Source: an uncultured Verrucomicrobiales bacterium
GTDB lineage: Bacteria > Verrucomicrobiota > Verrucomicrobiia > Limisphaerales > UBA1100
DNA: 33,021 nt
Direction of reading: 5' to 3'
Assembly (NCBI GenBank): GCA_913042895.1
Contig: CAJWMQ010000012.1
Coordinates: forward strand, 1-33,021
The notes under the pieces were generated by a model. It worked only from the letters and a program-made list of their open reading frames with translations. It made no database searches and was not told the origin of the DNA. This document shows positions 15,956 through 25,491 of the stretch, one piece after another; within the stretch, counting starts at the first letter, position 1; each line of letters opens with the position of its first letter. Made by a program: the position numbers and the translations under genes.

Positions 15956-17347
15956 ATGGCCAAAAAAGCTTCATTGCTGATTATCTTTCTGACGGTGTTC
16001 ATTGACCTCGTTGGGTTCGGCATTGTGTTACCGATGCTCCCCCTTTACAGCAAGGAATTTGGCGCATCCGGAATGATCGCGGGGGGGATTGTCGCAGCAT
16101 ATTCACTGATGCAATTCATTTTCTCGCCAATGTGGGGGCGCCTCAGTGATCGTGTAGGGCGTCGACCCGTTCTATTGGTGAGCACCGCGGGCGCGTGCCT
16201 ATCTTATGTGGTCTTCGCATACGCCTGTCTGGAGCAATCAGTTTTACTGCTTTTGATTTCCCGCCTAACCGCTGGAATTTGTGGCGCAAACCTATCGGTG
16301 GCTAGTGCTTACATTGCCGATATTTCACCTCCTGAAGATCGTTCGAAACGCATGGGGCTCATTGGGATGGCCTTTGGGTTTGGATTTATCTTGGGCCCTG
16401 TCCTGGGTGCCTTGAGTGCAGGCTGGTTTGGTGTTACCGGACCAGGGTGGGTGGCCGCTGGGATTTGCGGCTTCAATCTGATCCTTGCATTTTTTATCTT
16501 AGGTGAGAGCAGGATGCCGGAGTCTGATCCAGCACCGCCTTCACCCCGATTGGGTCAAATGATGCGAGTACTAAAACGCCCGCAACTTGGAACATTGGTT
16601 TGTGTATTCTTTTTGGCCACATTCTGCTTCACCTGTTTTGAATCAACCTTTGCCGTGTTGTTTGCTGGTACGCATGATGACCCGGGGAAATTTGCTTTCC
16701 GAGAACCGGCTACCTCGGAAACGAGTGAAGGAGTAAATTGGTCAGCAGAAAGTGGCGCTGAAGTTCAGGAAGGTGACGTGCTGGGGCGGCGCGAAGACGA
16801 CTCCGCTGTCACGGCAGCAGCCACTGGTCGGTTTGTTCTAAACGAAAATGAAGCATCCATTAATACTACAAAGACCATGGCGTATTGGTTGATGGCTTTT
16901 TGCGGTTTTATCGGGGCAATTGTACAAGGAGGCTGCATTGGGCCGTTGGTGAAAACATTGGGCGAGAAAAAGTTAATTGTATTCGGACTGGCAATGGTAG
17001 GTGTGAGCTTGGCGGTCCTGCCGTTTTGCAGCGGGCAACTGGGTTTATGGAGCATCATGTTGGGATTAAGTTTGTTTGCAGTCAGCTCGAGCGTATATCG
17101 CGCTCCCACGTTTGGCTTAATTTCTCTAAACGCCTCCTCGGATGAGCAAGGCGAAGTAATGGGCGTCACTCAAAGCGTGGGCAGCTTAGCCCGTATTATC
17201 GGACCGCTTTTCGCGTTGGGACTTATGGATGTGTGGAAAGAATTGCCTTACCTGATTTGTGCAGTTATCGCCGTGATAGGCTCATTTGTGGCTGCCTCCA
17301 AGATTGAATCACCCCAAGAAGAACCTGGCAAAGCAGCGGAGAAATGA
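15956..17347 (+). CDS. MFS transporter with an extracytoplasmic barrel-sandwich-like insert
   Basis: A 12-TM major facilitator, of the multidrug/tetracycline-antiporter type by its look. TM1 starts near residue 8 (FLTVFIDLVGFGIVLPMLPL), and motif A (GRLSDRVGRRPVLL) is at 61-74 in the TM2-TM3 loop. RLTAGICGANLSVASAYIAD is the TM4 motif, and GFILGPVLGAL the TM5 antiporter motif. Between TM7 (211-238) and TM8 (from about 307) sits a 68-residue hydrophilic insert that resembles half of a biotinyl/lipoyl domain; see findings. Total is 463 residues, longer than most because of the insert. It starts 54 nt after the RND gene, so it may belong to the same resistance cluster. It overlaps the next gene by 4 nt (ATGA). 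Confidence 0.9.
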   Translation: MAKKASLLIIFLTVFIDLVGFGIVLPMLPLYSKEFGASGMIAGGIVAAYSLMQFIFSPMWGRLSDRVGRRPVLLVSTAGACLSYVVFAYACLEQSVLLLLISRLTAGICGANLSVASAYIADISPPEDRSKRMGLIGMAFGFGFILGPVLGALSAGWFGVTGPGWVAAGICGFNLILAFFILGESRMPESDPAPPSPRLGQMMRVLKRPQLGTLVCVFFLATFCFTCFESTFAVLFAGTHDDPGKFAFREPATSETSEGVNWSAESGAEVQEGDVLGRREDDSAVTAAATGRFVLNENEASINTTKTMAYWLMAFCGFIGAIVQGGCIGPLVKTLGEKKLIVFGLAMVGVSLAVLPFCSGQLGLWSIMLGLSLFAVSSSVYRAPTFGLISLNASSDEQGEVMGVTQSVGSLARIIGPLFALGLMDVWKELPYLICAVIAVIGSFVAASKIESPQEEPGKAAEK

Positions 17348-17976
17348 CGATTCGTAATGTTATTTTCGATTGGTCGGGTACGCTAGTGGACGATCTTGAG
17401 GCTGTTTGGAGGTCCACAAATTATACTCTAAAGAAATCGGGCGTCCCTGAAATGAGCCTCTCAGAATTTCGGGATGAATTCAGTTTACCTTTTGATGAAT
17501 TTTACGCCCGTGTCACACCCGGTGTTTCGCTGGAGGAATTGGAGGTGTGGTATAAAGAGAGCTTTGTGAAGGAGCAACGATCGGTCCAAGCTCTACCTCA
17601 TTCAGAAGCGTTTTTTGAATTCTGCCGCAACGAGGGCATGCGAACATTTTTACTAAGCACAATCCATCCGGATCATTATCGAGTTCAATCGCAAAAGGTA
17701 AATTTTATATTCGATCGGGAATATGTGCGAGTGATGGACAAGCGGCTTAAGATTCGTGAAATTTTAGAGGAAAATAATCTTTCAGCCGGTGAAACCATTT
17801 TCATAGGTGACATGCAGCATGATGTGGAGACTGCAAAAGCAGGAGGAATCTTTTCCTGTGCAGTTCTGACCGGTTACAATACACGCCGCCAGCTTGCTGC
17901 TGCCCGCCCGGATTGGATAGTTGAGAACTTATCCGTGTTGCATCAGCAATGGGAGACCCATGGAGCCAGCCTATAA
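17344..17976 (+). CDS. HAD-superfamily hydrolase (phosphoglycolate-phosphatase-like)
   Basis: A 210-residue haloacid dehalogenase fold protein with a helical cap at about 20-80. Motif I is FDWSGTLVDD, with the nucleophile at Asp9. The residue two places on, normally the general-acid Asp, is Ser11. Motif II is FLLST (102-106), Lys133 or Lys136 supplies motif III, and motif IV is FIGDMQHDVETAKAGG (Asp156 and Asp160). Overlap with the MFS stop is ATGA. It most resembles Gph-type phosphatases. The DxS arrangement recalls phosphonoacetaldehyde hydrolases (DxA), but no phosphonate gene is nearby. Substrate unknown. Confidence 0.85.
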   Translation: MTIRNVIFDWSGTLVDDLEAVWRSTNYTLKKSGVPEMSLSEFRDEFSLPFDEFYARVTPGVSLEELEVWYKESFVKEQRSVQALPHSEAFFEFCRNEGMRTFLLSTIHPDHYRVQSQKVNFIFDREYVRVMDKRLKIREILEENNLSAGETIFIGDMQHDVETAKAGGIFSCAVLTGYNTRRQLAAARPDWIVENLSVLHQQWETHGASL

Positions 17977-17986
17977 ATATATTATG

Positions 17987-18340
17987 ATGAATGACCGAAT
18001 TGTCATCCGTGAAATGGAAATCCAATGCCGCATTGGCGTGCCGGAGGAAGAACGTGCAGAGCCACAGGCGCTTCGTGTAACAATTGAAATGGATGTCGAC
18101 ACGGCGCCTTCAGCAAAGACAGACAGCATTGAGCAAACGGTAGATTATTTTTTGGTGTATCAAAGAGTTCACGCCCTGAGTGCAGCCAGACCTCGGAAAT
18201 TGATTGAGACGCTGGCGGAAGAAATCTCGCAAATGGTACTTGGAGAATTCCAAGTAAAGACTGTTTCGGTCCAAATTGATAAATTTATCCTGCCCAACAC
18301 CCGTGCTGTATCAGTAGAAATCCAACGACGTCAAAACTGA
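17987..18340 (+). CDS. folB: Dihydroneopterin aldolase
   Basis: FolB cleaves 7,8-dihydroneopterin to 6-hydroxymethyl-dihydropterin in folate synthesis. The N-terminus MNDRIVIREMEIQCRIGVPEEER matches the family opening, where the Glu in VPEEER contacts the pterin. DYFLVYQRV and LIETLAEEISQMVL are the central helices, and VSVQIDKFILPNTRAVSVEIQR supplies the catalytic Lys region. Length is 117 residues. The track ORF opens at 17921; starts at 17984 and 17987 (ATGATG) both fit the family and lie about 10 nt after the HAD stop. A 10-bp hairpin covers its stop codon. FolB is often near folK or folP, which are not in view. Confidence 0.88.
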   Translation: MNDRIVIREMEIQCRIGVPEEERAEPQALRVTIEMDVDTAPSAKTDSIEQTVDYFLVYQRVHALSAARPRKLIETLAEEISQMVLGEFQVKTVSVQIDKFILPNTRAVSVEIQRRQN

Positions 18341-18347
18341 CGTTGTT
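18324..18347 (+). terminator. Hairpin spanning the folB stop codon
   Basis: AACGACGTCA-aaac-TGACGTTGTT forms a 10-bp stem with one G-U pair and a 4-base loop. The folB TGA lies in the right arm. No U-tract follows directly, so it is not a textbook intrinsic terminator. It may protect the mRNA 3' end or slow polymerase. A T-rich stretch does appear about 60 bases on, near 18395. Confidence 0.4.
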
Positions 18348-18433
18348 CACAAGAAGCCTCTTCCGACTTTCGTGAAGCCCCCAGTATTCAAAGTTTTTTA
18401 GCTTGTTTTAGTTGTTTTTACGGGTAAATGGAC

Positions 18434-18463
18434 TTGCCAACAGTGGGTAATCATTGTTAATAA
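18434..18463 (+). promoter_or_regulatory. Promoter-like sequence before the FAH-family gene
   Basis: TTGCCA at 18434-18439 is followed after 17-18 bases by TTAATA/TAATAA at 18457-18463, a fair match to sigma-70 boxes. The predicted start of transcription would lie only a few bases before ATG 18474, implying a very short or leaderless mRNA. The 133-bp gap from folB is the second longest in the window apart from operon breaks, which fits a transcription start here. Not tested. Confidence 0.45.
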
Positions 18464-18473
18464 ACTCGGCCTC

Positions 18474-19232
18474 ATGGCTGCCATTGGACGGTTCCAAAAA
18501 GGCGACGACACCTTTTACGCCAAAGTTGTTGACGGCAAACTTTATAAGCTCAAGGGCGATGTCTTTGGGTCTCCCTCGTACGCTAAGCGAGCAGTGACTC
18601 CCACACGCGGGATACGCACACTCACGCCGGTGGAGCCTTCTAAAATAATTGCTGTAGGCTTGAACTACGCGGATCACGCTCGTGAATCCAACCTTAAGCC
18701 GCCTACGCAACCGCTCTTTTGGCTGAAAGCACCTACTTCGCTGCTGCCGGATGGCGGCAAGATTGATCTGCCGTTCCCAAGTCACCGTAATGATTTTGAG
18801 GCGGAACTGGCCATTGTGATTGGTCGACGGATTCGTAATGTGTCCCCACAGGCGGCCAGCCGATACATTTTTGGCTACACAGCAGCGCAGGATATCAGTG
18901 ATCGCGACATCCAGCGCGGTGAAAGTCAATGGGCACGCGCCAAGAGCTTTGACAGTTTCACGCCTATTGGGCCGTATATCGAAACGAAAATTGATCCGCA
19001 GGAGCAAACCATTCAGCTCTTCCAAAACGGGCAACTCCGGCAAAACTCCCACACCAGTCAGATGATCTTCAGCTGCGCCCAGTTGGTGAGTTTTATTTCC
19101 ACCAATATGACGCTGCTGCCCGGCGACATTGTTCTCACCGGAACACCCAGTGGGGTGGGGCCAATTGAGAGTGGTGATCGCCTTGAAGTGCGCATTGGCG
19201 ACATGCAACCTTTGTGCAATACGGTGAAGTAA
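18474..19232 (+). CDS. Fumarylacetoacetate hydrolase (FAH) family protein
   Basis: FAH-family enzymes hydrolyse or decarboxylate 2-keto acids in aromatic and related breakdown, or act as oxaloacetate decarboxylases. The metal site is visible: Glu109 and Glu111 in NDFEAELAIVIG and Asp140 in AAQDISDRD. KSFDSFTPIGPYI and LTGTPSGVGPI near the C-terminus complete the active-site pattern. A short N-terminal DUF2437-like region precedes (about 1-50), and 252 residues is normal. No partner pathway gene is adjacent, so the substrate is open. A 266-residue minus-strand ORF in the same place is a shadow. The promoter-like sequence is just upstream. Confidence 0.9.
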   Translation: MAAIGRFQKGDDTFYAKVVDGKLYKLKGDVFGSPSYAKRAVTPTRGIRTLTPVEPSKIIAVGLNYADHARESNLKPPTQPLFWLKAPTSLLPDGGKIDLPFPSHRNDFEAELAIVIGRRIRNVSPQAASRYIFGYTAAQDISDRDIQRGESQWARAKSFDSFTPIGPYIETKIDPQEQTIQLFQNGQLRQNSHTSQMIFSCAQLVSFISTNMTLLPGDIVLTGTPSGVGPIESGDRLEVRIGDMQPLCNTVK

Positions 19233-19233
19233 T

Positions 19234-19263
19234 CTTTACCGCCGCCCCCTTCATCCGGTAAAG
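19234..19263. repeat. Inverted repeat between the FAH gene and proS
   Basis: CTTTACCG and CGGTAAAG are perfect 8-base arms separated by 14 bases, filling the 39-bp gap before proS. There is no U-tract. It could be a weak attenuator or regulator site for proS, or an mRNA stability hairpin. I see no T-box-like features. Confidence 0.4.
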
Positions 19264-19271
19264 CTACGGCC

Positions 19272-22117
<2,846 letters not shown>

Positions 22118-22126
22118 GCTAAATGC

Positions 22127-22154
22127 TTGCCAAAGGGCTTTTTCTCCATAGGAT
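22127..22154 (+). promoter_or_regulatory. Possible internal promoter before yajC
   Basis: TTGCCA (22127-22132) and TAGGAT (22149-22154) are 16 bases apart, 4-5 of 6 matches each. ATG of yajC is at 22178. It could give yajC-secDF some expression independent of tgt. Weak evidence. Confidence 0.3.
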
Positions 22155-22177
22155 TTGCCGTCTTTGACTTTTTGACC

Positions 22178-22537
22178 ATGGACAGTTCTTTTATTGATTT
22201 GATGTTTGCGATGGCGCCACCTCCAGGTGATGGCCAACAAGGGGGCGGAGCTCAATGGATTTCCTGCCTGATGCCGGTCGCATTTCTGGGTATTTTTTAT
22301 GCTCTCCTGATACGCCCGCAACAGAAGCAACAAAAGGAACACGAGAAACTTGTTTCCGAGCTTAAGAGCGGCGATCGCGTCGTGGCTGCCGGTATGGTTG
22401 GCACTATCATCACGGTGAAGGATGATTCTGTGACCCTGCGCACCGGTGAATCTAAGATTGAAGTTGTGCGAACTTCGGTTGAGCGCGTGATCACTGAGGG
22501 CGATGGGCCTGCCTCCCTTGATCTTAACAAAAAATAA
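22178..22537 (+). CDS. yajC: Preprotein translocase subunit YajC
   Basis: YajC is a small inner-membrane partner of SecDF. From ATG 22178 the chain is 119 residues: a short glycine/proline-rich N-terminus (MAPPPGDGQQGGG), one TM helix (CLMPVAFLGIFYALLIRPQQ) and the family motif RPQQKQQKEHEKL. A C-terminal beta domain with LKSGDRVVAAGMVGTIITV follows. The track ORF starts at TTG 22127; the internal ATG gives the usual N-terminus. No good Shine-Dalgarno is seen. secDF starts 16 nt after the stop. Confidence 0.95.
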   Translation: MDSSFIDLMFAMAPPPGDGQQGGGAQWISCLMPVAFLGIFYALLIRPQQKQQKEHEKLVSELKSGDRVVAAGMVGTIITVKDDSVTLRTGESKIEVVRTSVERVITEGDGPASLDLNKK

Positions 22538-22553
22538 CAACCAGATTTTCTTC

Positions 22554-25163
22554 ATGCAGAAACAACCCACATTCGGCCGCTTCCTGCTCGTTGCATTCCT
22601 CGCGGTCTGGACGTTGAGCGAATGGTATCCGCCGCAAGGCAAAAACATGATCGAGGTCTTCGATCAAACCGCCCAAGTCAATCAGGACACCATCGTCGCT
22701 GATCTCAAAGAGGCCAGTAAAGATCTTCGCGAAGGAGATGAGCTTTCCTTGGAAACATGGATGACCGCCGTCGGTGATGTTGATTTACGAGAGATTTTCC
22801 CGGGACAAACTAATGGCATTCTCAAAGAGCTTAAGATTGAAAAAGAGGCTTGGGTCACGCCATCAGAGGAACAACAGGCGCAAATAAACCGTGAGATTCT
22901 TGCTCGTATCCAAAAGGATTCGGTTGGGAAAGTGAAGCTCGGCCTCGACTTAAGGGGCGGTACGCAATTCGTCGTACAAGTTAAGCCGAAGCTTGATGAG
23001 AAAGGGGAGCCGCTTTCCATTGACGAGAGCCAACTGACGCAGGCCATGGAGATCATGAGGCGGCGTGTTGACAAGTTCGGTGTTGCTGAGCCCATGATCC
23101 AAACTGCTGGTGAAGACAAAATCATCATACAAGTCCCAGGCCTTTCTCAGGCAGACCGCGATGACGCCCGCCAAACCATTTCGCAGGTGGCTAAGCTGGA
23201 GTTTCGTTTGACTCATCCAGAAAGTGATGCGCTGGTAGCAAGGCAGGAGGAATTTGTGCCAGGCGCGGAGCTGATGTCTTATGACCTAGACGGTCGCAAG
23301 GTGAGCCATTTTGTCTTGAAGGATGTGGCCATGGCTGGCAGTCACATTAAACGAGCCAGTGCTCGCCGCAACGACCTCACTGGAACGCCTGAAATTCACT
23401 TCACTCTGGACGCGTTAGGTGCCAATAAATTTGCTAAAGTAACCGAGACGCATGTGGCCAGTGGGGCGGACCCACGACTGCTCTGCATCGTGCTTGATGG
23501 CGAACTGATTTCCGCACCCTCGATTAACAGTCGGATTCATTCCCGAGGCCAAATAACCGGCAGCTTTTCCGATGAGGAAGCCACTATGTTGGCAAACTCT
23601 TTGGAGAATCCACTTGAAAACGAAGTGGCTATCATAGAGGAGCGCGACGTGGCTCCATCGCTTGGTCGAGACTCCATTCGTAAAGGTTACAAGGCCGCGC
23701 TCTGGGGACTGATAGGTGTCGCTATATTCATGGTGATCTACTATTTGCTGAGCGGCGTACTGGCCAACTTTGCATTGACCCTCAACATTGTGATGATTCT
23801 CGGAATTCTGTGCTGGTTTGATGCCACACTCACATTGCCGGGCATTGCTGGCGTGGTACTCACGATCGGCATGGCGGTGGATGCTAATGTGCTGATCTTC
23901 GAGCGTATCAGAGAGGAGCTGCGCGTGGGTAAATCTGTGAGGGGAGCCATTGCCTCCGGTTACGACAAGGCTTTTGGAACAATCTTTGACGCCAACATCA
24001 CCACGCTAATCGCCTCAATTATCCTGATCTACATGGGTAAAGGCCCGGTGAAAGGATTTGGTGTAACGCTGACTATTGGCATTCTGACCAGCATGTTCAC
24101 CGCACTGGTGGCCACACGATTGATTTTCGATCTTCTGGCTAACGTGAAGGTGCTAGGTAGCGATGACTCCAAGCGCATGCTTCATCTGCGTCCTTCGGCC
24201 GGTTTGCCGGAATTTGATTTTTTGAAATACGCCAAGCCCGCGTTCATCGCTTCGTGGATTTTGGTGATCATTGGATTTGGTTACGGCCTCTCGAAAGGTA
24301 AAGACAGCATGCTCGGTGTAGACTTCGCCGGAGGTTATAGCATGGTCATGAAATTTGAGCAGAATCAAATCGATCAAATTAACCAGGCCATTGATTCAGG
24401 CAGCCTCCGAGATAACCTTGTAGGGGACACTGGAATTGACGGCGGCCAAATTCAAACCGAGCTGCAGGCTGAGGCTGCTACGGGCGAGCAACGATTGCGG
24501 GTGGATTTTCCGTATGACGCAGACGCTAAGGAGGTTGAGGGCTCCCTCAAAACGAAATTTGCGGAAGCCAATCTGGAACGGATTCAACTAGATAAAGTGG
24601 GCCCCAGTGTTAGCGGAGAAATCCAGAAATCCGCCTTTATTGCGGTTGTGCTGGCCTTGTTTGGTATCCTTGTTTACGTGGCATTTCGCTATGAATACTC
24701 TTTTGCGGTGGCGGCGGTGGTAGCCATTCTCCACGATGTTGCGATGACCGGTGGTTTGTTCTTCCTAACTGGGCGTGAGCTAAACGCTCCGATTGTGGCG
24801 GCGGCCTTGACGATCATTGGTTTCTCCATCAATGACACCATCGTGATCTTTGACCGCATCCGAGAAAACCTTCGAATGGGCACGCGAGGCTCATTTAAGG
24901 ATGTAATGAACACGGCCCTTAACCAGACGTTGAGTCGGACAATTATTACTTCCGGCACTACATTGCTTTCCACCGGAACGCTGTATTTCTTTGGCGGCAC
25001 TGTGATTAATGATTTCGCCTTCACTTTCCTGGTCGGCGTGATTACCGGTACTTATTCCTCGATCTACATTGCTTGCGCCATCGTACTTTGGTGGCACAAG
25101 GGTAAGCGACCGGAATTGGCTGCACCGACCGTTGATACGGATCCAGTGGGCGTCACCTCCTAG
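22554..25163 (+). CDS. secDF: Fused protein translocase subunit SecDF
   Basis: SecD and SecF joined in one 869-residue chain; it uses proton flow to pull exported proteins across the inner membrane. The SecD half has TM1 (about 9-22), then a roughly 110-residue polar stretch, then LGLDLRGGTQFVVQV. The P1 head follows (IHFTLDALGANKFAKVTETH, LISAPSINSRIHSRG), and the TM block with GMAVDANVLIFERIREELR. The SecF half has LGVDFAGGYSMVMKF and IGFSINDTIVIFDRIRENLR. ATG 22554 is chosen over the track start at 22503, which lies inside yajC. C-terminal TM helices end about 20 residues before the stop. Follows yajC directly. Confidence 0.97.
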   Translation: MQKQPTFGRFLLVAFLAVWTLSEWYPPQGKNMIEVFDQTAQVNQDTIVADLKEASKDLREGDELSLETWMTAVGDVDLREIFPGQTNGILKELKIEKEAWVTPSEEQQAQINREILARIQKDSVGKVKLGLDLRGGTQFVVQVKPKLDEKGEPLSIDESQLTQAMEIMRRRVDKFGVAEPMIQTAGEDKIIIQVPGLSQADRDDARQTISQVAKLEFRLTHPESDALVARQEEFVPGAELMSYDLDGRKVSHFVLKDVAMAGSHIKRASARRNDLTGTPEIHFTLDALGANKFAKVTETHVASGADPRLLCIVLDGELISAPSINSRIHSRGQITGSFSDEEATMLANSLENPLENEVAIIEERDVAPSLGRDSIRKGYKAALWGLIGVAIFMVIYYLLSGVLANFALTLNIVMILGILCWFDATLTLPGIAGVVLTIGMAVDANVLIFERIREELRVGKSVRGAIASGYDKAFGTIFDANITTLIASIILIYMGKGPVKGFGVTLTIGILTSMFTALVATRLIFDLLANVKVLGSDDSKRMLHLRPSAGLPEFDFLKYAKPAFIASWILVIIGFGYGLSKGKDSMLGVDFAGGYSMVMKFEQNQIDQINQAIDSGSLRDNLVGDTGIDGGQIQTELQAEAATGEQRLRVDFPYDADAKEVEGSLKTKFAEANLERIQLDKVGPSVSGEIQKSAFIAVVLALFGILVYVAFRYEYSFAVAAVVAILHDVAMTGGLFFLTGRELNAPIVAAALTIIGFSINDTIVIFDRIRENLRMGTRGSFKDVMNTALNQTLSRTIITSGTTLLSTGTLYFFGGTVINDFAFTFLVGVITGTYSSIYIACAIVLWWHKGKRPELAAPTVDTDPVGVTS

Positions 25164-25224
25164 ATACGCCGCCTATAAAATATTCTCGGAAGAAGCCGCG
25201 CGGGCGGCATACCCTTTTCTCGCC

Positions 25225-25491
25225 TTGAGGAATCTCGCGCGCATTAGATGGCTGATTGTAGGCGCGGCATTTGTCGTCCTGGGAATTGTTGGCTTATTTC
25301 TACCCATCTTGCAGGGTATTCTGTTTATAGTGATTGGCTTGATGTGTTTAGCCAAGGGCTCTGCCTTGGTGCGATCCAAGAAGATGTCCCTTAAAAAACG
25401 TTTCCCGAAATTCGGGTCCAAATTGACTTTACTCGAACAGAAAGCACGCGATTGGAAGGCGCGCTGGCGCAAACGTAGGGAGAAATCATGA
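25225..25491 (+). CDS. Small membrane protein, PGPGW-like
   Basis: An 88-residue protein with two close hydrophobic helices (WLIVGAAFVVLGIVGLFLP and ILQGILFIVIGLMCLA) and a very basic tail (KARWRKRREKS). The turn LFLPILQGILFIVIG resembles the PGPGW family of small membrane proteins, whose function is not known. The track ORF opens at TTG 25069 inside secDF; there is no in-frame ATG after the secDF stop at 25163. TTG 25225 is my choice because it places the first helix soon after the start. Upstream starts cannot be excluded. It overlaps recJ by 4 nt (ATGA). Confidence 0.6.
   Translation: MRNLARIRWLIVGAAFVVLGIVGLFLPILQGILFIVIGLMCLAKGSALVRSKKMSLKKRFPKFGSKLTLLEQKARDWKARWRKRREKS

Noticed and set aside
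18408-19208. 266-residue minus-strand ORF opposite the FAH-family gene
   Set aside because: The plus strand has clear FAH motifs across the same span; the minus reading shows no domain and is a shadow of that gene.
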